Assembly (NCBI RefSeq): GCF_002127585.1
Contig: NZ_NEGZ01000009.1
Location: forward strand, 49,307 to 113,306
Origin: Janthinobacterium sp. GW458P
Lineage (GTDB): Bacteria; Pseudomonadota; Gammaproteobacteria; Burkholderiales; Burkholderiaceae_D
Length of the DNA: 64,000 nucleotides
Reading direction: 5' to 3'
Part shown: in pieces, positions 19,062 through 27,720 of the stretch
How the letters are laid out: each line of letters begins with the position of its first letter
Numbering within the stretch: the first letter of the stretch is position 1
Translations under genes and position numbers: made by a program
Notes under the pieces: generated by a model
The model's database searches: none
Told to the model about the DNA's origin: nothing
The model's input: only the letters and a program-made list of their open reading frames with translations

Positions 19062-19976
19062 CTACAGGCTTTCCTTGACGTGGGTAATGCCGTGTTCATC
19101 GTAGATCGAATACACGGCGGCGAGGAGGTCGTCCAGTTCCGGCGAGCGATCCATATGTCGCACGCTGAACAGAATCGGTGAAAAAGCATGTTTGTCGTCC
19201 AGCTTGCGGTACACGACGTTCCGGTGATGCATGGCCTGCACGCTTTCCGGCACGATCGAGATGCCCTGGCCGGCGGCGACGAGCCCCATTGCAATCTGCA
19301 GTTCGCGCACTTCCGTGACGGGACCTGGCGTGATATTGGCTTCGCTGAACATGGCCAGCACCTGGTCGGCAAAGCTGGGCCGCGGCGACTTCGGATAGAC
19401 GAGCAAGGTGTCGTGCATCAGCTCCGTCAGGCACAGACCTCCCTCGCCGTGCGCCAGCCGATGGCCGGGAGGCAGGGCCACCATCATGCGCTCTTCGCGC
19501 AGCAGGATGCGGCGGATGCTGGGGTCTTCGCTTTTCAGACGTCCGAAACCCACGTCGATGCGGCCCTCCTTCAGGGCCTTGAGCTGCTCCACCGTCGTCA
19601 TTTCGTACAGTGTCACGTCCACCTCTGGATGGCGTTCGCAGTAGCGGTGCACGATATCGGGTAATTCGCCATACAGCGTCGAGGCGACGAAGCCGATCGA
19701 CAAGGTCCGTTCGAGCTTGCCGATGCGCTGCGTCATGGCCTTCAGGTCGCGCACCTGGTCCAGTAGCGGCCGCGCGTGGGCGAGGAAGAACTCGCCCGCT
19801 TCCGTCAGCCGCAAGGGCCGCGAGCCCTTTTCGATCAGCGTCACGCCCAGCGTCTCTTCCAGTTGCTGCATTTGCCGGCTCAGCGGCGGCTGCGCGATAT
19901 GCAGGCGCGCCGCGGCGCGCGTGAAGTTCTTTTCCTCTGCTACCGCGATGAAGTAGCGCAAGTGCCGTAATTCCAT
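19062..19976 (-). CDS. catR: LysR-family regulator of cat genes (CatM/BenM-like)
   Basis: A 304-residue LysR protein. The DNA-binding domain (MELRHLRYFIAVAEEKNFTR, then AAARLHIAQPPLSRQMQQLE) is of the CatR/CatM/BenM type and the effector domain follows from residue 90. It is divergent from catB with 102 bases between, and that gap holds two copies of the CatM/BenM box. In known systems cis,cis-muconate bound by this regulator switches on catBC transcription. The start at 19976 was chosen because AAAGG lies 7 bases upstream; longer in-frame starts place the ribosome site too close. The operator partly covers that ribosome site, which fits self-repression. Confidence 0.88.
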   Translation of the reverse strand: MELRHLRYFIAVAEEKNFTRAAARLHIAQPPLSRQMQQLEETLGVTLIEKGSRPLRLTEAGEFFLAHARPLLDQVRDLKAMTQRIGKLERTLSIGFVASTLYGELPDIVHRYCERHPEVDVTLYEMTTVEQLKALKEGRIDVGFGRLKSEDPSIRRILLREERMMVALPPGHRLAHGEGGLCLTELMHDTLLVYPKSPRPSFADQVLAMFSEANITPGPVTEVRELQIAMGLVAAGQGISIVPESVQAMHHRNVVYRKLDDKHAFSPILFSVRHMDRSPELDDLLAAVYSIYDEHGITHVKESL

Positions 19977-19980
19977 CTTC

Positions 19981-20017
19981 ATACCTTTCAGGTATAGGTT
20001 TGATACCAACTTGGTGT
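19981..20017. promoter_or_regulatory. Two CatM/BenM-type boxes in the catR-catB gap
   Basis: Box 1 at 19981-19995 is a perfect ATAC-N7-GTAT. Box 2 at 20003-20017 is ATAC-N7-GTGT, one base off the consensus. Their centres are 22 bases apart, two helical turns. A weak promoter for catB (TTGGAC at 20017-20022, TATCGT at 20041-20046, 18-base spacer) would place box 1 near -65 and box 2 next to the -35, the arrangement known for BenM and CatM. Confidence 0.7.
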
Positions 20018-20078
20018 TGGACGTGGCCGCATTGGGGGCATATCGTATGCTTACTCCACAGAATTATACGGAATAAAT

Positions 20079-21188
20079 ATGATTCAAAATATCGAGACCT
20101 ACCTGGTCGATGTGCCAACCATCCGCCCGCACCGGATGTCCGTCGCTACCATGAATACGCAGACGCTGGTACTGGTGCGGCTGCGCTGCGCCGACGGCAT
20201 CACGGGCTGGGGCGAGGCGACCACCATCGGCGGCTTGAGCTACGGCGGCGAAAGCCCGGAAAGCATCAAGACGAATATCGATACCTATATCGCGCCCCTG
20301 CTGGTCGGCATGGAAGCGAGCGAAGTGGCCAAGGCGATGGCCCTGGTGCGCAAGGTCATCCAGGGCAACCGCTTCGCCAAGTGCGCGATCGAGACGGCGC
20401 TGCTCGACGCGCAGGCGCGCCGCCTGGGCGTGCCGCTGTCGGAATTGCTGGGCGGCCGCGTGCGCAATGCGCTGCCGGTGGCCTGGGTGCTGGCCAGCGG
20501 CGACACGGCGCGCGATATCGCCGAGGGGGAAAAGATGCTGGAACTGCGCCGCCACCGCATCTTCAAGCTGAAGATCGGCATGCGCGACGTGATGGACGAC
20601 GTGGCCCACGTGCTGGAGATCAAGCGGGCGCTGGGCGAACGGGCCAGCGTGCGCGTCGACGTCAACCAGGCCTGGAGCGAGATGGACGCCGTGCGCGGCA
20701 TCGCCGCGCTGGAAGCGGGCGGCATCGACCTGATCGAACAACCGGTGAAGGCGGGCAACCGCGCCGCGCTGGCGCGCCTGAAGCAGCGCTTCGACGTGGC
20801 CATCATGGCCGACGAAGCCTTGCACGGCCCCGCCGATGCGCTGGCGCTGGCGCAAGCCGACGCGGCCGACGTGTATGCGGTAAAAATCACCCAGTCGGGC
20901 GGTTTGCTGCCCGCGCTGGAAGTGGCTACCGTGGCGCGCCTGGCGGGCGTCGGCCTGTACGGCGGCACCATGCTCGAAGGCGGCGTCGGCACGGCCGCCA
21001 CGGCCCATGTCTGCTCGACGTTTGCCGAACTGGCCTGGGGCACGGAATTGTTCGGGCCACTGCTGCTGACGCAGGAAGTCTTGCGCGAACCGCTCGTGTA
21101 CCGCGACTTCATGCTGCAGGTGCCGACGGGCCCGGGTTTGGGCGTCGAGATCGATATGGACAAGCTGCGTTCCATGCAGCGTCAATAA
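20079..21188 (+). CDS. catB: Muconate cycloisomerase
   Basis: A 369-residue enolase-superfamily enzyme that lactonises cis,cis-muconate to muconolactone in the beta-ketoadipate (catechol ortho) pathway. The catalytic KxK pair is in FKLKIG (K163, K165), metal ligands are D194 (VDVNQAW), E220 (IEQPV) and D245 (MADEAL), and the acid/base lysine is K269 (AVKITQSGG). Length is normal. It is the first gene of catB-catC-catD and is preceded by the regulator's operator boxes. Catechol 1,2-dioxygenase (catA), which would supply the substrate, is not in this window. The TMLEGGVGT loop is typical of syn-cycloisomerases of the CatB group rather than chloromuconate enzymes, though that distinction is tentative. 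Confidence 0.93.
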   Translation: MIQNIETYLVDVPTIRPHRMSVATMNTQTLVLVRLRCADGITGWGEATTIGGLSYGGESPESIKTNIDTYIAPLLVGMEASEVAKAMALVRKVIQGNRFAKCAIETALLDAQARRLGVPLSELLGGRVRNALPVAWVLASGDTARDIAEGEKMLELRRHRIFKLKIGMRDVMDDVAHVLEIKRALGERASVRVDVNQAWSEMDAVRGIAALEAGGIDLIEQPVKAGNRAALARLKQRFDVAIMADEALHGPADALALAQADAADVYAVKITQSGGLLPALEVATVARLAGVGLYGGTMLEGGVGTAATAHVCSTFAELAWGTELFGPLLLTQEVLREPLVYRDFMLQVPTGPGLGVEIDMDKLRSMQRQ

Positions 21189-21197
21189 GGAGAAGTC

Positions 21198-21488
21198 ATG
21201 TTATTCCATGTACGCATGAACGTGAACCTGCCGTTGAACATGCCCGCCGAGCAGGCGGCGCAGCTCAAGAAAACGGAAAAGGAACTGGCGCAGCGCCTGC
21301 AGCACGAGGGCAAGTGGCGCCACCTGTGGCGCATCGCCGGCCAGTACGCCAACGTCAGCGTCTTCGACGTGGACAGCGTGGACGAGCTGCATAATTTGCT
21401 GACCTCGCTGCCGCTGTTCCCTTACATGCAGATCGACGTGATGCCGCTGTGCCGCCATCCTTCGTCGGTGCGCGGCGACGATTCCTGA
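21198..21488 (+). CDS. catC: Muconolactone delta-isomerase
   Basis: A 96-residue protein, the standard size for this small homo-decameric enzyme. The N-terminal MLFHVRMNVNLP, KWRHLWRIAGQYANVSVFDV and the PLFPYMQIDVMPLCRHPSS ending are diagnostic. It isomerises muconolactone to 3-oxoadipate enol-lactone in the cytosol. It starts 9 bases after catB behind an AAGGAGAAG site and is followed by the enol-lactonase 12 bases later, so catBCD is one operon. Confidence 0.95.
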   Translation: MLFHVRMNVNLPLNMPAEQAAQLKKTEKELAQRLQHEGKWRHLWRIAGQYANVSVFDVDSVDELHNLLTSLPLFPYMQIDVMPLCRHPSSVRGDDS

Positions 21489-21500
21489 GGGAGGCATGTG

Positions 21501-22304
21501 ATGACGCATACAGGCAACGACACTGCCGGGAAAACGTGCGAGGTGGACGGTATCGGCCTGCATTACCGTACCGATGGCGAGCGCGGCAAACCCTGCCTGC
21601 TGCTGTCGAATTCCCTCGGCACGGATTTGTCCATGTGGGACGTGCAGGCGGCCGCGCTGGCCGGCGACTTTTTTGTCGTGCGCTACGACACGCGCGGCCA
21701 TGGCCAGTCCGCCGGCGGCGGCGCGCCGTTCGGCATCGAGCGGCTGGGCCTGGACGTGGTGGCGCTGCTCGACCACCTCGATATCGCGCGCGCCGCTTTC
21801 TGCGGCATTTCCATGGGCGGCTTGATTGGCCAGTGGCTGGGCATACACCAGCCGCGGCGCTTGACGCAGCTCGTGCTGGCGAATACGGCGGCGCGCATCG
21901 GCGCCGCCGCACCGTGGCAGCTGCGGGCGGAGCAAGTGCGCCGCGACGGCATGGCCGCGGTGGCCGATGGCGCCGCCGCGCGCTGGTTTACGCCGCAGTT
22001 GATTGCGCGCGAGCCGGACACGGTGGCGCGCATGACGGCCACGTTGCGCAGCCAGGATGCCGGCGGCTATGCGGCCTGCTGCGAAGCGCTGGCCCAGGCG
22101 GACTTGCGCGCGCAAGTGGCAACGATAGCCGTGCCGACCCTGATTATTGCTGGTGAGCACGATCTCGTGACCACTGTCGACGACGGGCGCTGGCTGCAGC
22201 AGCGGATCGCCGGCAGCCGCCTGGCAAGCGTGCCCGCCTCGCATATCTCGAACGTCGAGGCGGCCGACTTGTTTACGGCACAGTTGCGGACCTTTTTGTT
22301 GTGA
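21501..22304 (+). CDS. pcaD: 3-oxoadipate enol-lactonase
   Basis: A 267-residue alpha/beta hydrolase that opens 3-oxoadipate enol-lactone to 3-oxoadipate. The nucleophile is S104 in GISMGG, the oxyanion region is SNSLGTDLSMWD, the aspartate is in AGEHDLVT and the histidine is in PASHISNVEA. A strong GAGGGAGG site lies just upstream; GTG 21498 is an alternative start 3 bases earlier. It closes the catBCD set. Downstream steps (3-oxoadipate CoA transferase, thiolase) are not in the window. Confidence 0.9.
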   Translation: MTHTGNDTAGKTCEVDGIGLHYRTDGERGKPCLLLSNSLGTDLSMWDVQAAALAGDFFVVRYDTRGHGQSAGGGAPFGIERLGLDVVALLDHLDIARAAFCGISMGGLIGQWLGIHQPRRLTQLVLANTAARIGAAAPWQLRAEQVRRDGMAAVADGAAARWFTPQLIAREPDTVARMTATLRSQDAGGYAACCEALAQADLRAQVATIAVPTLIIAGEHDLVTTVDDGRWLQQRIAGSRLASVPASHISNVEAADLFTAQLRTFLL

Positions 22305-22313
22305 GGCTTGCTG

Positions 22314-22326
22314 TACCGTATCGGTA
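22314..22326. promoter_or_regulatory. Inverted repeat before the symporter gene (TACCG-TAT-CGGTA)
   Basis: A perfect 5-base-arm dyad lies 10 bases after the catD stop and about 110 bases before the SSS transporter start. It is not followed by a T-run, so it is more likely a protein-binding site than a terminator. No regulator can be assigned. Confidence 0.3.
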
Positions 22327-22435
22327 TGGCAGGAATTTGACTTTCCTCTGAGCACCGTCACCGGCTGGTCCGGCATGCGGCAGGGGAAGCTTTCTTGAAA
22401 AATAATAATAAGAAAAGCAGACTTGGAGTAGACGG

Positions 22436-23839
22436 ATGGAAAACAGATTGATCATCATCGCTGCGATCACGGTGGGCTATTTCGCCCTCATGTCGTACAT
22501 TACCTACAGCGTGCGCAAGCATGCCAACAGCGCCGAGGGCATGACGGCGGGTGGGCGCAATTATCCCGCTTACCTGATCGGCGCGCTGTTATTGTCGGAA
22601 TTTATCGGCAGTTCCGTCAGCATCGGCACGGCCCAGAAGGGTTATGAACTGGGCATTTCCGCCGCGTGGAACCTGGTGGCGCTGTCGCTGGGCTTCTTGC
22701 TGCTGGCCATCGTGCTGGTCAAGAAATACAAGGAAAGCGGGCAGTCGACGATTTCCGGCATCCTGGCGCAAACCTACGGCGAGCCCGTGCGTTATGCGGC
22801 TTCCGTCCTCACCATCGTAGCGCTGGGCATCGTTGCCGTGGCCCTGTACGCGAGCGGCGGCGCCGTGCTGGCCGCTGTGTTGCATATCAATAAAACCGTG
22901 GCTATTTTGCTGGTGGGCGCCATCACGGTGATCTATGTCAGCCTGGGTGGCATGCGCTCGGTCGTGTACACCAATTTTGCCCACTCCATCGTCAAATACC
23001 TGGGCGTGATCCTGGCGCTCGCATATGCGCTGGAAGCCTCCGGCGGCATCGGCGCGCTGCAGGCGCAGCTGCCGGCCAAGATGTTCAACTGGGTCGAGAT
23101 CGGCTGGGGCCAGATCTTCGCCTGGATGATCGGCGGCATCGGTTCCATCTTCGCCACGCAATACGTGATCCAGGCCCTGGTCAGCACGGACAATCCGGCC
23201 GTGGCCAAGCGCGCCTGCTATTACGTGTCCTCGCTGATGATTCCGTTCGGCCTGATGGCGGCCCTGATCGGCATGTGCAGCGCCGTGCTGTATCCGGGCA
23301 TGAAGTCGATCGATGCCTTTCCGACATTGATCGCGCACATGCCGGCGTTTTCCGCCAGTATCATGATCGTCGGCCTGGCCGGCGCCCTGTTCGGCGGCAT
23401 TTCCGCCACCACCCTGGCATCGGCCACCCTGGCCATGAAGGATTTTTATGACCCGTGGTACAACAAGGCGAAGAATGACGCGAAATCGCTGATGTTCCTG
23501 CGCATCGCCATCGTCGTGGCCGGCCTGCTGCCGCTGGTGCTGGCGCTGTATGCGGAAAAACTGCTGATGATCGCCTTCCTCGGCAAGGCCCTGCGCGCCA
23601 CCCTGGCCGTGCTGGTGCTGATGGCCTTTTACGCGCCGAAATTCGGCACCCCGCGCGGCGCCTTCGTCGGCGTGATCGTCTCCGTGATCGCCACCATCGG
23701 CTGGTTCCTGGCGGGCAATCCGTATGGCGTGGACAGCTCCTACCTGGCGCTGGCCGGTCCGCTGCTGACGATGGGCATCAGCCACCTGTTCAAGCCGGCG
23801 CAAGCTGTGGCGAAGCCGGCATCGTCGTCGCGCCTCTAG
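22436..23839 (+). CDS. Sodium:solute symporter (SSS family)
   Basis: A 467-residue inner-membrane transporter with about 13 predicted helices. The N-terminal AITVGYFALMSYITYSVRK, the TAGGRNYPAYLIGALLLSEF segment and the GSSVSIGTAQKGYELG region are typical of the sodium:solute symporter family. It is preceded by a TGGAG ribosome site. It follows catBCD on the same strand with a 131-base gap, so it may be a separately controlled gene for uptake of an organic acid or aromatic compound feeding that pathway, but the substrate cannot be read from the sequence. It ends one base before the convergent GntP permease. Confidence 0.87.
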   Translation: MENRLIIIAAITVGYFALMSYITYSVRKHANSAEGMTAGGRNYPAYLIGALLLSEFIGSSVSIGTAQKGYELGISAAWNLVALSLGFLLLAIVLVKKYKESGQSTISGILAQTYGEPVRYAASVLTIVALGIVAVALYASGGAVLAAVLHINKTVAILLVGAITVIYVSLGGMRSVVYTNFAHSIVKYLGVILALAYALEASGGIGALQAQLPAKMFNWVEIGWGQIFAWMIGGIGSIFATQYVIQALVSTDNPAVAKRACYYVSSLMIPFGLMAALIGMCSAVLYPGMKSIDAFPTLIAHMPAFSASIMIVGLAGALFGGISATTLASATLAMKDFYDPWYNKAKNDAKSLMFLRIAIVVAGLLPLVLALYAEKLLMIAFLGKALRATLAVLVLMAFYAPKFGTPRGAFVGVIVSVIATIGWFLAGNPYGVDSSYLALAGPLLTMGISHLFKPAQAVAKPASSSRL

Positions 23840-23840
23840 G

Positions 23841-25235
23841 TTAGACCAGCCCCGTCATGTAATAGATGGCAATGACGAGGAATACGGCCACCGTCTTGAT
23901 GACGGTGATGCCGAAAATGTCGCGGTAGGACTGGCGGTGCGTGAGCCCCGTGACGGCCAGCAGGGTAATCACGGCGCCGTTGTGCGGCAAGGTGTCCATG
24001 CCGCCGCTGGCCATGGCCACCACGCGGTGCATGACTTCGAGCGGGATATGCGCCTGTTGCGCGGCCTGGATAAAACTGTCCGACATGGCGGCCAGCGCGA
24101 TGCTCATGCCGCCCGAGGCCGAGCCCGTGATGCCGGCCAGGGTCGTCACGGACACGGCCGCGTTGACGAGCGGATCGGGCACGCTGCGCAGGGTGTTGCT
24201 GACGGCAAGAAAACCGGGCAGCGCCGCGATGACGCCGCCGAAGCCGTATTCGGACGCCGTATTCATGGCCGCCAGCAGCGCGCCCCCGACGGCCGCCTTG
24301 GTGCCTTCGGCAAAGGCGGCGCGGATGCGCCCGAAAGCGGTAATGCACACGAGCAAGATTCCCAGCAGCAAGGCGCCTTCCACGGCCCAGATGCCGGTCA
24401 CGGAAGCGATCGACGTGGACACGGGCGCATGCAAGCCCGGCAGCGCCTCGGCGGTGAGCACGTAGCTGGCGCCATACCAGTGGGGAATCAGCTTGGTCAG
24501 CGCAAAGTTGGCCACGCCCACCAGCACCAGAGGCGCTACCGACAGCAGCGGGTGGGGCAAGTTGCCCCCACCGGTCTTGGCCTGCTCCGTTTCCACTCCA
24601 TACCCTTCGCCCGTCGCCATGACGGAGCGCCGGCGCCATTCCAGGAAGGCCAGGCCCATGATCACCGTCAGCACGGCGCCTATCGTGCCCAGCCACGGCG
24701 CGGCCCAGCCGGTCGTATTGAAAAAGGTGGTGGGAATGATGTTCTGGATCTGCGGCGTACCAGGCAGGGTATCCATGGTGAACGAGAACGCGCCCAGGGC
24801 GATGGCGCCCGGCATCAGCCGCTTGGGAATATTGCTCTGGCGATACAGTTCGGCCGCGAACGGGTACACGGCAAACACCACCACGAACAGCGACACGCCG
24901 CCATAAGTGAGCGCGGCGCACACGGCGACGATCACGGCATTCGCGCGCGCGCTGCCGATGTAGCGGATGGCCGCCATGACGATGGACTGTGAAAAGCCGG
25001 ACAGCTCGATCAGCTTGCCGAACACGGCGCCGAGCAGAAAGACGGGGAAATACAGTTTGATAAAGCCCACCATCTTTTCCATGAAGATGCCGCTGAACAC
25101 GGCCGGCACGGCGGACGGATCGGTGAGCAGCACGGCACCGAGCGCGGCGACGGGCGCAAACAGGATCACGCTGTAGCCGCGGTAGGCGGCCAGCATGAGG
25201 AAGGCCAGTGCGGCCAGAACTATCAGGAAAGACAT
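23841..25235 (-). CDS. GntP-family permease (gluconate:H+ symporter type)
   Basis: A 464-residue inner-membrane protein with about 12-14 helices, including the conserved ALTYGGVSLFVVVFAVYPFA and FTMDTLPGTPQIQNIIPTTF segments of the GntP family, which import gluconate, other sugar acids, or hydroxy acids with protons. The neighbours give no sugar-acid kinase or dehydrogenase, so the substrate is open. The N-terminal start at 25235 has AAGGG upstream. The stop directly abuts the convergent SSS symporter, leaving no room for a separate terminator between them. Confidence 0.88.
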   Translation of the reverse strand: MSFLIVLAALAFLMLAAYRGYSVILFAPVAALGAVLLTDPSAVPAVFSGIFMEKMVGFIKLYFPVFLLGAVFGKLIELSGFSQSIVMAAIRYIGSARANAVIVAVCAALTYGGVSLFVVVFAVYPFAAELYRQSNIPKRLMPGAIALGAFSFTMDTLPGTPQIQNIIPTTFFNTTGWAAPWLGTIGAVLTVIMGLAFLEWRRRSVMATGEGYGVETEQAKTGGGNLPHPLLSVAPLVLVGVANFALTKLIPHWYGASYVLTAEALPGLHAPVSTSIASVTGIWAVEGALLLGILLVCITAFGRIRAAFAEGTKAAVGGALLAAMNTASEYGFGGVIAALPGFLAVSNTLRSVPDPLVNAAVSVTTLAGITGSASGGMSIALAAMSDSFIQAAQQAHIPLEVMHRVVAMASGGMDTLPHNGAVITLLAVTGLTHRQSYRDIFGITVIKTVAVFLVIAIYYMTGLV

Positions 25236-25272
25236 CGGTCAGGCCCTTGCGCGAGAAGTGATCAGGATACTA

Positions 25273-25291
25273 ATGATGCAATTAATATCAT
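25273..25291. promoter_or_regulatory. Inverted repeat upstream of the GntP permease (ATGAT-N9-ATCAT)
   Basis: A dyad with perfect 5-base arms sits in an AT-rich island 38 bases upstream of the GntP start. Position and base composition suggest a promoter-operator. No cognate regulator gene lies next to it. Confidence 0.35.
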
Positions 25292-25362
25292 ACTTCTCAG
25301 CAAGCTGCCAACGCGCAGGTCAAGGTGCCAGCAGTTCGAGCCGGCACAGTGAGGAAAACGGC

Positions 25363-25439
25363 TGGTCGGGGTGAGAGGATTCGAACCTCCGGCCTCTGCG
25401 TCCCGAACGCAGCGCTCTACCAGGCTGAGCCACACCCCG
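25363..25439 (-). tRNA. tRNA-Pro(CGG)
   Basis: The minus strand gives a 77-base tRNA beginning CGGGGTGTGGCTCAGCCTGG and ending in an encoded CCA. The acceptor stem CGGGGTG pairs with CACCCCG, the anticodon arm is CTGCG-TTCGGGA-CGCAG with anticodon CGG, and the T arm has GGTTCGAATCC. It reads proline codon CCG. It stands alone between the GntP permease and the AsmA gene; no duplicated tRNA end marking an integrated element was found nearby. Confidence 0.97.
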
Positions 25440-25493
25440 CTTTCCTTCATTACAGCAGATGGCGGAGTGGGTTGCAAGCGGCTGCATCAAGGT

Positions 25494-27587
25494 CTATTTC
25501 TTTTCCTGTTGCGCCTTCTTGATTTCCGCTTCGCTCACTTTTTTTGCCGGCGCATGCGTCGCCGGGGAGGTGGGGGCCTTGCGCGTGGCGTTCGCTTGCG
25601 CCATGACGGCGGCGCAGTCCGTGTCGGGGGCCTTGTCGACGTTGACCAAGGGCAGCAGGGCTGCCAGCGGGGTGACGACGGTCGCCAGGGCCACGGCGGC
25701 GCCCGCCTTGAGGGCCAGCGGGCCTTTTTGCGGGCCCACGTCCGGGTGCTTGAACGTGCCTTTCGCGTACAGCGGCGTGCGCAGGGTGATGATGCGGGCG
25801 CCCTTGGTGCGGGGGCGCACGTCGAGGTTCAGGGTTTCGCTTGCCAGGTTGACGTTGCCCGTGACGTTCACCACGGCCGTGTCCGTATCGAGCACGAAGC
25901 GGCGTACGTCGGCCTGGCCATTCGTGACGGCGAAATCGCTGGCCAGGCAGTTCAGGTGCACCTGCTTGTCGCCAAAGATTTTCACGAAGACGGCGTTGGC
26001 CAGGTTCAGGCCGGCCAGTTCCAGCATGAACTGGCTGACGGAGCCTTCGCTGACGGTGGCCGCCAGCTCGCCATTCGCGCTGGCCAGCATGGCGGAAACG
26101 GAGTTGCCGTGACCCGTCAGGGCCGCGTCGCCATACACTTCGCCGAAGCTCGCCTGCATCGATTGCAGCTTGGGAAACAGTTCGCGTATCTTGAGGTGGC
26201 GCGCCGCTACCTTCGCTTGCGCGGCGATGGTCTTTTGTCGGCCATCGAGCGTGATGTTCGAGGTAATGTCGCCACCGGCCATGCCGAAGTTGAGCGGCGT
26301 CAAACTGAGCACCTTGTCTTTCATGTGGATCTGGGCGACGATATCGTTGAGCGGGATATCGTGCGTGCGCACCAGTTTTTTGCCGGTAAATTTCACGTCG
26401 GCGTCGAGCGCATCCCATTTCGCCGTATTGAACTGTTCCACGGGCAGCGCTTTATTGTCTGGCTGCACGGGCGCCTTGCCGCGCGCCTGTTTTTGCGCAT
26501 TGCTGTCCGCGCCGATGGTGGGGCCCAGGTCTTCCAGGCGCAGCTGCTGCGACGTCACTTCGCCGCGCAGCAGGGGCCGCGGCTGGCGCGGCAAATATTG
26601 CAGGGTGCCGGCCAGGTCGCTCTGGCCCACCGTGCCCTTGAAATTCTGATAAGTCCAGTTCCAGCTGCTGCCATCCTTCTTGCCCAGCAAGCGGCCTCTG
26701 GTGGCGTAGTCCGGCGTTTCCGGCAGCAGCACGCCCGTCAATGGATACAGGTCGGCCATGCTGGCGCCCGCCAGGTTCAGCTGCAGATCGATGCCGGACA
26801 GCGAACGCGGGTCCGTCAGGGTGCCATCGATGCCGGCCTTGTTCTTGCCCAGCACGGCGTGGGCCTGCACGGGATAGACAGTGTTGTTGTCGGTCAATGA
26901 CAGCACGGCGCCCGCCTTGCCGCCGCCCGTCACGGGCGCCTTGCGGTAGCTGCCACTGAGGGTAAATGCAATGCCGTATTTGTGCACAGGGGCATTGCCG
27001 TGCGCATCGCCCGGCGTGGCATCGGGCGCCGTCGAACTGACCTTGGCTTGTACGTCCAGCGCGATGCCCTCGTCCAGATAACGGATGGCGCCGTCGGCGA
27101 AGGCCATGCGCTGGATGTCCACTTCCCAGGCCGACGGGCCATTGTCCTTCAAGGTCCAGCTGTTGCTGCCATCGGCGCGCCGCTGCAGGGCGATCTGCGG
27201 TGCGTCGAGCGCCAGGTCCGTCAGTACCAGCCTGTGCTGCAGCAGGGCCAGCGGGTGGAGGGCCACGTCGATGCGCCTGGCGCTGGCCAGTTGCGGGCCG
27301 GCCGTGGCCCAGTCCGGGTTGCCCATGCGTACATCCTGGGCGCTGATGACAGGGCGCGGCACATAGCGGCGCCAGCCCGGCTCCGTCTTGAGGCCTTGCT
27401 TCCATGCCACCTGCAGGTCGCCGCCGATGACGAAGCTGCGGCCTGTGCTTTCCGACACTTTCTCGTTGATGTAAGGCCGGGCGCGGTTCCAGTCGAAGGT
27501 CAGCACGACGATGACGAGGAGAGCGATCAGGGCCAGCAGGGCGGCCAGGCTCCAGCCGAGCATGTTCAGGAGTGTCGAGCGTGTCAT
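25494..27587 (-). CDS. AsmA family protein
   Basis: A 697-residue envelope protein with one N-terminal membrane helix (LGWSLAALLALIALLVIVVL), a long periplasmic beta-rich body and the AsmA C-terminal domain (residues about 440-640). The C-terminal 90 residues are Ala/Lys/Pro-rich. AsmA-type proteins form elongated bridges thought to help lipid transfer or outer-membrane assembly. Its length is close to E. coli AsmA (617) plus the tail. It is transcribed away from the ars operon, with 133 bases between the two starts. Which lipid or protein it handles is unknown. Confidence 0.88.
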   Translation of the reverse strand: MTRSTLLNMLGWSLAALLALIALLVIVVLTFDWNRARPYINEKVSESTGRSFVIGGDLQVAWKQGLKTEPGWRRYVPRPVISAQDVRMGNPDWATAGPQLASARRIDVALHPLALLQHRLVLTDLALDAPQIALQRRADGSNSWTLKDNGPSAWEVDIQRMAFADGAIRYLDEGIALDVQAKVSSTAPDATPGDAHGNAPVHKYGIAFTLSGSYRKAPVTGGGKAGAVLSLTDNNTVYPVQAHAVLGKNKAGIDGTLTDPRSLSGIDLQLNLAGASMADLYPLTGVLLPETPDYATRGRLLGKKDGSSWNWTYQNFKGTVGQSDLAGTLQYLPRQPRPLLRGEVTSQQLRLEDLGPTIGADSNAQKQARGKAPVQPDNKALPVEQFNTAKWDALDADVKFTGKKLVRTHDIPLNDIVAQIHMKDKVLSLTPLNFGMAGGDITSNITLDGRQKTIAAQAKVAARHLKIRELFPKLQSMQASFGEVYGDAALTGHGNSVSAMLASANGELAATVSEGSVSQFMLELAGLNLANAVFVKIFGDKQVHLNCLASDFAVTNGQADVRRFVLDTDTAVVNVTGNVNLASETLNLDVRPRTKGARIITLRTPLYAKGTFKHPDVGPQKGPLALKAGAAVALATVVTPLAALLPLVNVDKAPDTDCAAVMAQANATRKAPTSPATHAPAKKVSEAEIKKAQQEKK

Positions 27588-27685
27588 GGTGATGCCGATC
27601 GCAGTGATTTTTCATCAAGGTAGACCGATTGCGCATATCGGTCGGTGCGCTGGGTTACGTAAGAGACGCCGCCAGGAGCCGTCGC

Positions 27686-27718
27686 TTGAAATGATTCAAT
27701 AATTCGACTATTATTGAA
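27686..27718 (+). promoter_or_regulatory. arsR promoter with overlapping ArsR operator
   Basis: TTGAAA (27686-27691) and TATTAT (27709-27714) are spaced by 17 bases. A perfect dyad, TTCAATAAT-TCGACT-ATTATTGAA at 27695-27718, covers the spacer and the -10. This is the expected ArsR repressor site. The predicted transcription start, 6-7 bases after the -10, falls on or next to the arsR ATG at 27721. Confidence 0.75.
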
Positions 27719-27720
27719 AT

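Noticed and set aside
25371..26900. 509-residue open frame on plus across the tRNA-Pro and AsmA genes
   Set aside because: It reads through the tRNA gene and is antisense to asmA; no known domain.
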